From: Flavobacteriales bacterium
GTDB lineage: Bacteria; Bacteroidota; Bacteroidia; Flavobacteriales_D; Parvicellaceae
NCBI GenBank assembly: GCA_020635565.1
Contig: JACJZN010000008.1
Location: 124,001 to 188,000 of the forward strand
Length of the DNA: 64,000 nucleotides
Direction: 5' to 3'
In this document: in pieces, positions 53,550-63,530 of the stretch
How positions within the stretch are numbered: position 1 is the stretch's first letter
Layout of the letters: each line of letters starts with the position of its first letter
The notes under the pieces: generated by a model
Databases searched by the model: none
Told to the model about the DNA's origin: nothing
What the model saw: only the letters and a program-made list of their open reading frames with translations
Made by a program: the position numbers and the translations under genes

Positions 53550-55059
53550 TGTAGGTATTCCAGAGTGATGTTCTTATTCCCAGTTGCAAGAGATGATTGG
53601 AATGTGTGTGGCCGTTGTATCGATCAGTTCTGAAAGTGTATTCGGCAAATCCTCTAAAATTGATCTTTGGAATGATATTATAGGAGACAGATAGTTGATT
53701 CCACCAGACAAAATGAGCTTCTCCCTGACCAATATAGTGACCGTAATCATCCTCTCGGTTAACATAGGACTCAAAAATGTCACCACCATAATTAATGGAG
53801 CCAGTATTTTCACCTCGATCTTGATATTGAGTTTGTAATCTAAAATACCATCTTTCTCTTTGGTATTGAATAATTTGAGTGATCTCGTAAAAGTTTGCGC
53901 CCAATGGGTGTGCTAGGGATTGTCCAAGATGTCCATAATTAAGAACAGAATACTTGTGTGCAAAAGTGAATGGCCTTGCAAAGTTGTATTCCAATTGATA
54001 CCCGAGACCTTTTATTCCAGCTATGTCAAATGTTTTAAATCCAAATTGTACGCCAAATTTGTTGGCCCACCATCCATTATTTTCTCGATAAGCACTAAGT
54101 AGAAATTCATCGAGAACTAATTGAGAGTAAAATGTGTACTTCTCTAACGCAGTATATCTCAAGGATCCTCCGAAAAGGACATTATCATTAGACCCAATTG
54201 AATACTCGACAGGTCGATAAAATACAATTGGGTTTAGGTAATTGACATCAAAGTTTCGATTGCCTATGGTGTCTTTATGAGCGAAAACTACAGTTTCGTA
54301 AATGGTAAAGTTCAAATTCTTAATAATATTCCAGCTTAATTGATGACTGGTGACAAATTTTCTCTGGAAACCATTAAAGTTATTATCCACATGCATCGCG
54401 TATAGATTAGTGTACCTAACATTCCAAAATGTACTCAAAATCCGTAGAAAAGGATAGGGAGAGGCATTGTCCGATAGCATAAAGGAACGGTATCCATCTC
54501 CCCAGAAGTGTTTGCCATTTCCTATGGTGAAGTCGAAGTATTCGCTTGGAGAATAATTCAGATAAAATTCGTAATGATGCACGTGATCAATTCCTTGATT
54601 GATCCCCATTCCATTTACCGATTCACGCATAAATACACTGGAGTCTTGAAATGGATAGCGGGGTTGCTGACCGAAGCGATAGAATCCTGATAAACCTAGT
54701 TTATTTCCACTAATCGACATGTATAGGCCCCCGGCATATTGGTATCTGAGGTTTTTCCCATTTTGGTAAATACCAGAGCCATCAATTAGTGGAGATAAAC
54801 TGATTTTACTGTCACATGGAGGAGAGTCTACTTTTGCAGAAGTAACGCAGTATCTTTTTGGTAACAGACTATCCCGTACGAAAGAACTTATGTCTTTTCT
54901 CAAATAGGGTTTTACTCCGCTATGAAAGTTCCCTTGATGTTTTTCGTATAGCTTGTATTCAAATGGATATGCATACTCATTATTTAAGGGTATGACATCA
55001 TTTTGGGCCCATCCGGATATTCCAAGGATAAATATTATATATAATAGAGCTTTACGCAC
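53539..55059 (-). CDS. Wzi/RemB-like outer-membrane barrel, copy 2
   Basis: About 506 residues from GTG 55059, which lies within the last codons of the WecA-like gene (GTGCGTAA, 8-base overlap); the longer frame to 55107 lacks a signal peptide at its start. The signal peptide ends near SGWAQ. Motifs GDGYRSFMLSDNAS and LAHPLGANFYEI are shared with copy 1. Wzi proteins help anchor capsule to the cell; in gliding flavobacteria RemB belongs to the same superfamily. Exact role here is inferred. Confidence 0.78.
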   Translation of the reverse strand: MRKALLYIIFILGISGWAQNDVIPLNNEYAYPFEYKLYEKHQGNFHSGVKPYLRKDISSFVRDSLLPKRYCVTSAKVDSPPCDSKISLSPLIDGSGIYQNGKNLRYQYAGGLYMSISGNKLGLSGFYRFGQQPRYPFQDSSVFMRESVNGMGINQGIDHVHHYEFYLNYSPSEYFDFTIGNGKHFWGDGYRSFMLSDNASPYPFLRILSTFWNVRYTNLYAMHVDNNFNGFQRKFVTSHQLSWNIIKNLNFTIYETVVFAHKDTIGNRNFDVNYLNPIVFYRPVEYSIGSNDNVLFGGSLRYTALEKYTFYSQLVLDEFLLSAYRENNGWWANKFGVQFGFKTFDIAGIKGLGYQLEYNFARPFTFAHKYSVLNYGHLGQSLAHPLGANFYEITQIIQYQRERWYFRLQTQYQDRGENTGSINYGGDIFESYVNREDDYGHYIGQGEAHFVWWNQLSVSYNIIPKINFRGFAEYTFRTDRYNGHTHSNHLLQLGIRTSLWNTYNDY

Positions 55060-56134
55060 TTTTTGGTTTAATGATGAACGGAATAGTAGCCAAGAATCCT
55101 GCGACAACTAATGTTAATATAAATTGAATAGTCGGATCTACTTCGATGTAAACTTGAATAGCCACGGCACATACAATTACAATAATGTTATAGAGATATA
55201 GCCATAGAACTGTCTGACGATGATTCAATCCTAGGGCGATGAATCTATGATGAATATGGTTTTTGTCAGCAGTGAAAGGAGAAACACCTTTGAAAGCTCT
55301 GATAGTAAAAACACGTAAGGTGTCTATCAATGGATATACTAATATGGCCATGACTAAAACAGGTGCATTTGGATTAAACCACTCCGACATTTGCGGTGTT
55401 GGAAGATCAATGGCATTAATGGCCAAAACACTAATTATTGCACCAATGGTAAGAGAGCCAGAATCACCCATGAATATTCTGGCCGGAGAGAAGTTAAACA
55501 CAAGAAATCCTAAAAGTGCTCCACTTAATACAAATCCAAGTAGTGCCAAAGGAACATTTCCGTTGATAAGGAACAAGGTTCCAAAACTACTGGCAATGAT
55601 GAATCCGATTCCTCCCGCTAGACCATCCAATCCATCTATAAGATTAATAGCATTCACAATAACGATGTAAACAAATAGCGACAGTAAATAACTTTGCCAA
55701 ACTTCCATTTCTTGAGTCGAGCCGAATAGACCATGCATTGAAGTTATTCTAATGTCAGCTAAAACTACAAGAATGAATCCAACGATCATATGTGCGATCA
55801 GTTTCTTCATGGGAGCTGTCCCAATAATGTCATCTTTTACACCAACAAAAAAGAGTAGAATCAATACAGCTATCAGGTGTTTGAAATTGGTAAGCATGTG
55901 CGGTAAGTGATCATATTCTTCCGGAAACCACAATGCGTATGAGAAAACGATAGCACCAAATATTACAATTCCTCCGATTGTCGGAATACTTCTGCTATGT
56001 AGCTTCCTCTCTTCAGATGGTTCGTCAACAAGATGCTTTAGTTTTGCTACTTTGATTAGTGATGGAATGGACATCAATACCACGAAGAACGAAGTAAGAA
56101 ATCCTAATATGATAATGGTTAATCCTGGTGTCAT
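55052..56134 (-). CDS. WecA/TagO-like undecaprenyl-phosphate sugar-1-phosphate transferase
   Basis: A 360-residue membrane enzyme with about 11 helices that would link a UDP-sugar phosphate to undecaprenyl phosphate, starting lipid-linked glycan synthesis. Catalytic motifs: EPSEERKLHSRSIPTIGG (about 38-55), NAINLIDGLDGLAGG (about 161-175), FMGDSGSLTIG (about 224-234) and the HIHHRF near 293. All are intact. It lies between the two Wzi-like barrel genes in one operon. Confidence 0.93.
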   Translation of the reverse strand: MTPGLTIIILGFLTSFFVVLMSIPSLIKVAKLKHLVDEPSEERKLHSRSIPTIGGIVIFGAIVFSYALWFPEEYDHLPHMLTNFKHLIAVLILLFFVGVKDDIIGTAPMKKLIAHMIVGFILVVLADIRITSMHGLFGSTQEMEVWQSYLLSLFVYIVIVNAINLIDGLDGLAGGIGFIIASSFGTLFLINGNVPLALLGFVLSGALLGFLVFNFSPARIFMGDSGSLTIGAIISVLAINAIDLPTPQMSEWFNPNAPVLVMAILVYPLIDTLRVFTIRAFKGVSPFTADKNHIHHRFIALGLNHRQTVLWLYLYNIIVIVCAVAIQVYIEVDPTIQFILTLVVAGFLATIPFIIKPKSA

Positions 56135-56136
56135 AA

Positions 56137-57708
56137 TTAGAGGTCTAAGTAATAGTTATTCAAATAACATCGAATACCCATCTGAAAAAAGAAGTCTTTT
56201 TGATTTGCGTTTGAGTTATCTAGATTGTTCAAAATCCGTTGGGTTACCTGACCAAATACTTGTAGTCTGGTTTTTATATTGAAGGAGTACCCCCCTTCTA
56301 TGGTCCAATAGTATGTATTTACATTTTGATAAGTAGTCTGCGAGATCAAAGTATGATCTGAAGCTATGAGTATGTTCTCCCCAAATTGACGAAGATCACC
56401 TCTTACTCTATTGGCGTATATAAAATGAAAATCAGTAAACCATCGGTTCCATTCAAAATGATACAGGAATAGCAATTCCTTGAATGAAGCACCCAAAGGA
56501 TGGGCTAATTCTTGGTTCATATGGGTGTAATTCTGAAGAATATTAATCGTGGTCGTACTATACATGTAAGAGGGGACTGTATTAAACTCAAGTTGGACCC
56601 AATTCCTTTTTAGATTAAACAATTCAAACCATTTGGTTCCTAATTGAAAACCAATTTTATTAATATTATCCATAGCTAACTGCCCGTAAAACTGAAAATC
56701 TCTAAAAGAATAGGAGGCACTTAAACCTATAAGAGAATTATTTTTGTTCTGGAGGCCTTCAACGGCTGTGTTAATTCCAATTATTGGGTTGTAAAAGGTT
56801 GGGCTTGGTTTCTCTATGCCGCTTGAGTCTGAGTAAACATTGTAGATAGTTGCCTCAAAAAGTCCTAATTCAAGGTGGGAATTTGGTTTAAAAGATAAGT
56901 AATGGAAATTTCCATTTTTTCTTTTGAAAAGCGCTTCGGTTGATACAGTTGTCAAGGATCTGGTTAATGATTGCATCCACGCATAGGTGGAAGAATAAAA
57001 CCACTTTTGATTTTTTGATCTGAAGTTTGCTGTCAAAAGAGGGTAATTACTAGCATTGTCGGATAAAAGTAAGCTTCGGTAGCCATGACCAATAAATAAT
57101 TTATCATGTCCAAATTTTATATTGATTTGGTCGTTGATTTTGTAGCTGACACTTCCCATAGAATAACCAGCATCATAACCGATCTCTTTAAACGATTTGT
57201 GCCTACCAATGCCACTTACAACATGTCTGGCGTCCATAATACTGTCTAGAAAGTCGGCAAAGAAAAATTGATTTTCATAAAATCTAGTTTCAAAAGAAAC
57301 GTTTTTACCAATATTTGCGACTATTCGGAATCCTCTAGAATTACCGCTGACCTTTCCATCTACTTCAGAGAAATCGTAGCCTCCTTTTCTTCCTAGATAG
57401 AAATCCAGTAGCAAGTCCATACCGATATGAATATCTTTCTTGTGGATCTCCAATAAGTGCTTTTGATAAAGCAAAACTGTTGCATCGTAATAATAATCCG
57501 AAGTGTCTTTAAAAGTGTTGTCAAAAGTCTTCTTGGATAGAAACCACTGATTATAGGGTCTTTGTCCAGTATGGAAAAGGGAGTCCGAATTGGATTTAAC
57601 CACTAAAACTTCTTGAGAGAGGTTGTAATTTAGGGGAATGTCATATTGCTGTGCCTGTGAAAAGAGCACACAACAACACAACGATATTAAACTCAGAATC
57701 GACTTCAA
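56137..57708 (-). CDS. Wzi/RemB-like outer-membrane barrel, copy 1
   Basis: A 523-residue exported protein with a signal peptide (ending LFSQAQ). It shares GHGYRSLLLSDNAS-NYP and LAHPLGASFKEL with the copy at 53539 and has the same length and strand pattern, so the two are paralogues. The many aromatic-rich amphipathic strands fit an 18-strand Wzi-like barrel. It begins 5 bases after fcl ends, and the WecA-like gene begins 2 bases after it, so the genes form one transcript. Confidence 0.8.
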   Translation of the reverse strand: MKSILSLISLCCCVLFSQAQQYDIPLNYNLSQEVLVVKSNSDSLFHTGQRPYNQWFLSKKTFDNTFKDTSDYYYDATVLLYQKHLLEIHKKDIHIGMDLLLDFYLGRKGGYDFSEVDGKVSGNSRGFRIVANIGKNVSFETRFYENQFFFADFLDSIMDARHVVSGIGRHKSFKEIGYDAGYSMGSVSYKINDQINIKFGHDKLFIGHGYRSLLLSDNASNYPLLTANFRSKNQKWFYSSTYAWMQSLTRSLTTVSTEALFKRKNGNFHYLSFKPNSHLELGLFEATIYNVYSDSSGIEKPSPTFYNPIIGINTAVEGLQNKNNSLIGLSASYSFRDFQFYGQLAMDNINKIGFQLGTKWFELFNLKRNWVQLEFNTVPSYMYSTTTINILQNYTHMNQELAHPLGASFKELLFLYHFEWNRWFTDFHFIYANRVRGDLRQFGENILIASDHTLISQTTYQNVNTYYWTIEGGYSFNIKTRLQVFGQVTQRILNNLDNSNANQKDFFFQMGIRCYLNNYYLDL

Positions 57709-57712
57709 ATAC

Positions 57713-58645
57713 TTAAAAAATACCTTGCCTTATAACGTCAGCATATACACTGGATATTCCATTGCGTAAACTAATTCGATGTTTCCATCCCAGTCCATGC
57801 ATCTTAGTCATGTCCAAGAGTTTTCGTGGAGTACCATCTGGTTTATCTGTGTTAAAAGTTAGCTCACCTTCATAACCAACAATTTCTTTGATCAGAAGCG
57901 CTAACTCTTTTATTGAGATGTCTTCACCACATCCAATATTTACTAATTCCTTTCCATCGTATGAAGTGAGCAGGAATAAACATGCCTCAGCAAGATCATC
58001 CACATGTAAAAATTCTCTCTTTGGTGATCCTGTTCCCCAGATTTCAACTGCAGGAAGATTTTCAATTTTTGCAGTATGAAATTTTCTAATCAAAGCTGGA
58101 AGCACATGTGAATTGTTTAGATCATAATTGTCATTTGGACCATATAGGTTAGTTGGCATTGCAGAAATGAAGTTACATCCATGTTGATCCCTGTAGGCCT
58201 CACACATTTTTATTCCTGCAATTTTTGCAATGGCATAGGGTTCATTGGTTGGTTCCAACAAACCTGTCAACAGATATTCTTCTTTTAGTGGTTGTGGAGC
58301 CATTTTTGGGTAGATACAGGAAGATCCCAAAAATAGGAGTTTCGTAACATTATGCTTATGGGCTGCATTGATGATATTTGCTTCCATGATCAGGTTGTCG
58401 TAGATGAAATCTGCCTTGTAAGTGTTATTGGCATGAATACCACCTACTTTGGCAGCAGCTAATACAACATAATTCGGGTTTTCATTATCAAAGAAAGAAT
58501 CAACGGCATGTTGGTCCCTAAGATCCAATTCACTTGAAGTTCGATAAATTAGATTAGTGTACCCTTCTTTTTCTAGTAATCTCACAATTGCTGACCCAAC
58601 CATTCCTCGATGTCCAGCAATATATATCTTGTCTGATTTATTCAT
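57713..58645 (-). CDS. fcl: GDP-L-fucose synthase
   Basis: Converts GDP-4-keto-6-deoxymannose to GDP-L-fucose by epimerisation and NADPH reduction. The 310-residue SDR enzyme has the NAD(P) loop AGHRGMVGSAI (11-21), GSSCIYPK (Ser, about 107-114) and YAIAK (Tyr and Lys, about 136-140). Its ATG overlaps the gmd stop by one base (TAATG). Confidence 0.96.
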   Translation of the reverse strand: MNKSDKIYIAGHRGMVGSAIVRLLEKEGYTNLIYRTSSELDLRDQHAVDSFFDNENPNYVVLAAAKVGGIHANNTYKADFIYDNLIMEANIINAAHKHNVTKLLFLGSSCIYPKMAPQPLKEEYLLTGLLEPTNEPYAIAKIAGIKMCEAYRDQHGCNFISAMPTNLYGPNDNYDLNNSHVLPALIRKFHTAKIENLPAVEIWGTGSPKREFLHVDDLAEACLFLLTSYDGKELVNIGCGEDISIKELALLIKEIVGYEGELTFNTDKPDGTPRKLLDMTKMHGLGWKHRISLRNGISSVYADVIRQGIF

Positions 58646-59745
58646 TATTCGAAATAATTCAATGTTTCATGTCCACCTTCTTTCAAATACTGGTCTTTCT
58701 TGAATAATTTCACATCACTTGATACCATGTCATGAACCAAGGCTTTTAGATCATATTCATGCTTCCATCCAAGTTTAGTTTTAGCCTTAGTAGGATCACC
58801 GATCAAGAGATCAACTTCTGTTGGTCTGAAATATTTTGGATCTACTTTTACCAATGTTTCACCGGTCTCGGCATTGATCCCGACTTCATCAATTCCTGAT
58901 CCTTCCCATTTTACGTTGATTCCTACTTCACCGAAAGCAAGATCTACGAAATGTCTTACTGTATAAGTCTCACCAGTTGCAAGTACATAATCTTCGGCTT
59001 CATCCTGTTGTAACATCAACCACATTCCTTTAATATAATCCTTTGCATGTCCCCAGTCTCTTTTAGCATCAAGGTTTCCTAGAAATAATGTTTTTTGAAG
59101 ACCTAACGATATTTTAGCAACGGCTCTTGTGATCTTTCTAGTAACGAACGTTTCCCCTCTGATAGGACTTTCGTGATTAAAAAGAATTCCGTTGCACGCA
59201 AACATGCCATAAGCTTCACGGTAGTTCTTTACAATCCAGAATCCATAGATTTTTGCTACGCCATATGGGCTTCTAGGATAAAATTCAGAGTTTTCGTCAT
59301 AAAGGCCTTTTTCGTTCTTGTTGGATTCTAAACCTCCGTAAAGTTCACTGGTTGAAGCCTGATAGAATTTAGTTTTTTCTGTTAAACCAAGAATTCTGAT
59401 AGCTTCCAAAATTCTTAATGTGCCCAAAGCATCAGAATTTGCAGTGTATTCAGGAGTTTCAAAAGAGACCATCACGTGCGACTGAGCAGCAAGGTTATAT
59501 ATCTCATCTGGTTGAACTTCTTGAATGATTCTAATCAGGTTAGTGCTGTCAGTTAAGTCTCCGTAGTGAAGGAAAAATCGAACGTCATTTTCATGTTGAT
59601 CCTGATATAAGTGATCAATTCTGTCAGTGTTAAATAGGGAACTCCTTCTTTTAACACCATGAACGATATATCCTTTGTTTAGTAGGAACTCTGCTAAATA
59701 AGCTCCGTCCTGTCCTGTAACTCCTGTTATTAATGCAACTTTCAT
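58645..59745 (-). CDS. gmd: GDP-mannose 4,6-dehydratase
   Basis: Makes GDP-4-keto-6-deoxymannose, the first step to GDP-L-fucose, feeding fcl directly. The 366-residue protein has ITGVTGQDGAYLAEFL (6-21) and the catalytic SPYGVAKIYG (Tyr/Lys, about 153-162), with FNHESPIRGETF afterwards. Length is typical. No perfect -7 box lies in the 163-base gap upstream (a near match TAACTTTA exists), so it could also be read from cysQ. Confidence 0.97.
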   Translation of the reverse strand: MKVALITGVTGQDGAYLAEFLLNKGYIVHGVKRRSSLFNTDRIDHLYQDQHENDVRFFLHYGDLTDSTNLIRIIQEVQPDEIYNLAAQSHVMVSFETPEYTANSDALGTLRILEAIRILGLTEKTKFYQASTSELYGGLESNKNEKGLYDENSEFYPRSPYGVAKIYGFWIVKNYREAYGMFACNGILFNHESPIRGETFVTRKITRAVAKISLGLQKTLFLGNLDAKRDWGHAKDYIKGMWLMLQQDEAEDYVLATGETYTVRHFVDLAFGEVGINVKWEGSGIDEVGINAETGETLVKVDPKYFRPTEVDLLIGDPTKAKTKLGWKHEYDLKALVHDMVSSDVKLFKKDQYLKEGGHETLNYFE

Positions 59746-59908
59746 TAGATCGGGTTTTCAATAAATTGAAAAAAATGTATTTTGGTAAAGTTAATATTCG
59801 TGTCAGTTCTGGCAAAGAATATTGTGATGTATAGTTATAATTTTGCGGTTAAATAGTTCTTGTGGCATTCGATGTCAGTAAATTGCGAGAATTATTGTTT
59901 TGGAATGT

Positions 59909-60661
59909 TTATTCGACAATGAACCAATTATTCAGAAGTTCTTTTCGATTGTAAATCATTTCTTTTTTCGTTTGAAAATCAAGAAATTTCTTACCTGCGT
60001 ATTTAGCAATGGCGTGTCCAGCTGCGGTATCCCACTCCATTGTAGGAGCAAACCTTGGATAAACATCTGCAATTCCTTCTGCAACTAAGCAGATTTTAAG
60101 TGAACTTCCCATCGAAACTATTTCGATATCCCCATGTTCGTTTTTCAACTCATTGAAGTAAGCTTCCGTTTCTTCACTCATGTGCGAGCGACTTCCTACA
60201 GCCACGAATTGAGAGGATGTTCTTTTTACTGGTAGTTGAATGACCTGACCTCCTGTTTCTTTATAGGATCCAAGATCTTTCATTCCATAATAAAGTACAT
60301 TCTTTACAGGCACATATATCACGCCCATTACGGGTATTCCGTTTTCTATTAGGGCAATATTCACGGTAAACTCACCATTTCGTTTGATAAATTCTTTGGT
60401 TCCATCTAAGGGGTCAACTATCCATAATTTATTCCATGATTCTCGATCTTCGAATGATATTGATTTTCCCTCTTCACTTAGGACTGGGATGTCAGTTTTT
60501 TCTAAGTAGTTTACGATAGCGACATGTGCTCTTCTATCTGCTTCTGTTAAAGGAGATTTATCGTCTTTTAAGTCTACTTTGATGTCTCCATTGTATACTT
60601 CAAGTATTTCATTCCCTGCTGCAATTGCAGCGTGTTTAGCTATTTCGAGTAGATCTTTCAT
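59909..60661 (-). CDS. cysQ: 3'(2'),5'-bisphosphate nucleotidase
   Basis: Removes the 3'-phosphate from PAP, a by-product of sulfate activation, releasing AMP. The 250-residue FIG-superfamily enzyme has the metal motifs SPLTEADR (about 36-43), LSEEGK (Glu, about 66), WIVDPLDGTKEF (about 80-91) and EWDTAAGHAI (about 209-218). Presence close to polysaccharide genes may reflect sulfated sugar use, but no sulfotransferase is visible. Confidence 0.95.
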   Translation of the reverse strand: MKDLLEIAKHAAIAAGNEILEVYNGDIKVDLKDDKSPLTEADRRAHVAIVNYLEKTDIPVLSEEGKSISFEDRESWNKLWIVDPLDGTKEFIKRNGEFTVNIALIENGIPVMGVIYVPVKNVLYYGMKDLGSYKETGGQVIQLPVKRTSSQFVAVGSRSHMSEETEAYFNELKNEHGDIEIVSMGSSLKICLVAEGIADVYPRFAPTMEWDTAAGHAIAKYAGKKFLDFQTKKEMIYNRKELLNNWFIVE

Positions 60662-60677
60662 GGTTTAAAATTTTTCA

Positions 60678-60685
60678 CAAAAGTA
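60678..60685 (-). promoter_or_regulatory. -7 promoter box for cysQ
   Basis: Reverse-strand TACTTTTG, 16 bases before ATG 60661. Confidence 0.6.
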
Positions 60686-60816
60686 GGATTAGAGGTTGAA
60701 ATAGAAGCTAAAAACAAGAATATTTCACCCCCAAGACTATTTAACTTATATTAGATTGGGTGTCGCAATAAGTTTTTGTAATTTCGCGTCCTATGACCAA
60801 AAAGTTTGAGGGATAA

Positions 60817-63489
60817 ATGTGGCAGAGCATAGCAAATGGGATTTTAAGATATAGATTGTTCATATTGATCGGTCTGGGACTCATCACTGTTTTTATGGGT
60901 TTTCAGGCCCGGAAAGTTGAGCTTCAATATGAGTTTGGAAAGCTTTTGCCTAACAATGATTCTACTAACCTGGAGTATGTTCATTTTAGAGAAACTTATG
61001 GGCAGGATGGTTTAGTCATAGTAGTGGCTGCTGAAATTGACGAATTTTACACTGTAGAAAAATTTGCAAAATGGTATGAGTTCGGAAATTCAATCAAGGA
61101 TTTTACGATAGAGGATATAAGTAAGAATGATGGATCCCTATTGCATCCGATCGATTCGGTGTTTTCTGAAGCACATCTCTACAATATTGTGAAGAACAAG
61201 GAGGCTAAGAAATTTGAACTTTCTCCAATTCTTCATGGTGCTCCGAAATCTCAATTAGAATTAGATTCTTTAGAAATTGTCATACATAGTTTGCCTTTTT
61301 ACAAGAATATGATTTACAAAGATTCCTCGAATATTCACCTGATGATGATCTTTGTGAATGAGGAAATTTTTAATTCAAAGAGTCGAGGAAATCTTGTGAC
61401 TGAATTACATGAACTTTGTGAGACATATACCTCAGATTTTGGTGCTATGCGTTACAGCGGCTTGCCGTTTGTTCGTTCAGTAACTATGAGTAAGGTGAAG
61501 TCAGAACTAGGTCTTTTTGTTGGTCTGGCAGTTTTAGTAACAGCATTGATTCTTTTCTTCTTTTACCGTTCATTCAAGGTCGTCTTTACTTCTCTGTTGG
61601 TCGTGATAATTGGAGTTGTTTGGAGTTTGGGAACCATTGCATTGTTTGGATATAAAATTAGTATTTTGATGGGGTTGATGCCTCCACTTATGATTGTGAT
61701 TGGAATACCAAATTGTGTTTATCTGATTACTAAATATCAGCAAGAGATTATAGGTCATGGAAATAAGGCAAAGGCATTACTCAGAGTAATCCGAAAAGTT
61801 GGGAATGCGACTTTTTTGACCAATGCTACTACGGCTATGGGGTTTGCTACTTTTTTACTAACCAAAAGTGATATGATGAGGCAATTTGGCGCAGTGGCCT
61901 CGATTAATATTATTGCTTTATTCTTTATCTCTATTTTAGTTGTTCCGATTGTGTATAGCTATTTGAAAGCTCCAAAGGAAAAACACACAAAGCATCTGGA
62001 GAAAAGATGGTTAGATAAGGTCATCGAAGCACTTTTGAATATTTCTCAATTTCATAGACCAGCTGTTTACCTTGCTAGTGTTACTGTAATTGCCTTAGGT
62101 GTTTTTGGAATGACTCTCATGAAGACTTCCGGTAATATTGTTGATGATTTACCCAAGGGAGATGCGGTCGTTCAGGATCTAAAATATTTTGAAGAGAACT
62201 TCAAAGGGGTAATGCCTTTTGAAGTACTTGTCCGAAGTCAGGATACACTTTATAAGAATGGTAATCTCCCAAATTGTAAGAATTTGGAGAAGATTGACAG
62301 TATTCAGTCACTTTTATTGATGGAAGATAAATTGTCTAAGTCTATTTCTCTGGTAGATGCGATAAAATATATTTCTCAATCTTATAGTGGAGGTGATGAG
62401 AGTGATTACAAACTGAAATCGTGTGACGGATTGGTGAATATGATGAGTTCGACCTATTTTAAAAATACTTTTGATCTCGAAGACAAAGGAAAGTCATCTG
62501 AGTTTTTGTCAGGGTTTATGGATAGTACTCACAAAGAGACAAGGATAACGGTACAAGTGAAGGATATAGGTATTGACTCGATGGATGCATTAGTTAATAG
62601 AGTGAAAATGAAAATCGAATCAGTTCTTCAGGCGGAGTCTATGGAACTTAAGCTAGCACTTGAAGGGAATGACTTGGAAGTAGGTTTGGACCAGTTCTTT
62701 GGCAATCACCCATGGGCTTTATCAGCAATAGAGGATACGCTGATAGCCAGGGGGGAAGTAGATGAGTTTGATTTTTTGATGGACGAGGAGTTGATTAGAA
62801 CATTTTACAGTAATCCTAATTTTCAGAAAACACTTTCAGAGATTGTCCAACACGAGCAACTAGATTATACGGTAACTGGTTCAGGAGTGATTTATACGAA
62901 AGGAACAACTTATCTGGTTGGTAATTTATTCACTAGTTTGTTTGCCGCAGTAATTGTAATTGGAATATTAATGTCATTATTGTTCAGATCCTGGCGAATG
63001 GTGTTGATCTCCTTGATTCCGAACATTCTTCCACTAGTTTTTACAAGTGGTTTAATGGGGTATTTAGGGGTTCCGATCAAACCTTCTACCATTTTGGTTT
63101 TTAGTATTGCATTTGGAATCTCTGTTGACGATACGATACATTTTCTGGCCAAGTATAGACAGGAATTAAAACTTCAAAGCTGGAATATCAAGGGATCGGT
63201 ATTAAACGCAATAAAAGAAACGGGAGTTAGTATGGTGTATACCTCCATTATTTTATTCTTTGGATTCTCCATATTTATTGCATCTAATTTTGGGGGAACT
63301 CAGGCTTTAGGAATATTAGTTTCAGTTACTTTATTTGTTGCGATGTTGTCGAATTTGATCCTATTACCAACATTGCTACTAACGTTGGAAAAATGGGCTA
63401 CAACAAAAGCATTTAGAGATCCGTTATTAGCTGTAGTGGATGAAGAAGAAGATATCGAATTAGAGAAATTGGAAATTGTAGAAGAGTAA
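60817..63489 (+). CDS. RND-superfamily (MMPL/Patched-like) transporter
   Basis: An 890-residue inner-membrane protein with twelve predicted helices in two sets (about 15-33 and 220-390; about 420-440 and 700-860) separated by two large extracytoplasmic loops. The intramembrane acidic pair in FGISVDDTIHFLAKY near 768 is the proton-relay signature of RND proteins. MMPL members export lipids or hydrophobic compounds; none can be assigned here. A variant -7 element (TAATTTCG) lies at 60779-60786. Confidence 0.9.
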   Translation: MWQSIANGILRYRLFILIGLGLITVFMGFQARKVELQYEFGKLLPNNDSTNLEYVHFRETYGQDGLVIVVAAEIDEFYTVEKFAKWYEFGNSIKDFTIEDISKNDGSLLHPIDSVFSEAHLYNIVKNKEAKKFELSPILHGAPKSQLELDSLEIVIHSLPFYKNMIYKDSSNIHLMMIFVNEEIFNSKSRGNLVTELHELCETYTSDFGAMRYSGLPFVRSVTMSKVKSELGLFVGLAVLVTALILFFFYRSFKVVFTSLLVVIIGVVWSLGTIALFGYKISILMGLMPPLMIVIGIPNCVYLITKYQQEIIGHGNKAKALLRVIRKVGNATFLTNATTAMGFATFLLTKSDMMRQFGAVASINIIALFFISILVVPIVYSYLKAPKEKHTKHLEKRWLDKVIEALLNISQFHRPAVYLASVTVIALGVFGMTLMKTSGNIVDDLPKGDAVVQDLKYFEENFKGVMPFEVLVRSQDTLYKNGNLPNCKNLEKIDSIQSLLLMEDKLSKSISLVDAIKYISQSYSGGDESDYKLKSCDGLVNMMSSTYFKNTFDLEDKGKSSEFLSGFMDSTHKETRITVQVKDIGIDSMDALVNRVKMKIESVLQAESMELKLALEGNDLEVGLDQFFGNHPWALSAIEDTLIARGEVDEFDFLMDEELIRTFYSNPNFQKTLSEIVQHEQLDYTVTGSGVIYTKGTTYLVGNLFTSLFAAVIVIGILMSLLFRSWRMVLISLIPNILPLVFTSGLMGYLGVPIKPSTILVFSIAFGISVDDTIHFLAKYRQELKLQSWNIKGSVLNAIKETGVSMVYTSIILFFGFSIFIASNFGGTQALGILVSVTLFVAMLSNLILLPTLLLTLEKWATTKAFRDPLLAVVDEEEDIELEKLEIVEE

Positions 63490-63505
63490 TTGGAAGAAAT
63501 TCCAC

Positions 63506-63513
63506 TAATTTTG
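63506..63513 (+). promoter_or_regulatory. -7 promoter box for rfbA
   Basis: Perfect TAATTTTG, 17 bases before ATG 63531. Confidence 0.6.
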
Positions 63514-63530
63514 TCTGAAGACAACGAAAT

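Noticed and set aside
55263..55670. Open frame of 135 codons on the + strand
   Set aside because: Lies fully antisense to the intact WecA-like gene, whose catalytic motifs explain the conservation here.
59746..59908. 163-base gap between gmd and cysQ searched for an RNA gene or riboswitch
   Set aside because: A+T-rich with no stable stem or small open frame; only a one-mismatch promoter box is seen.
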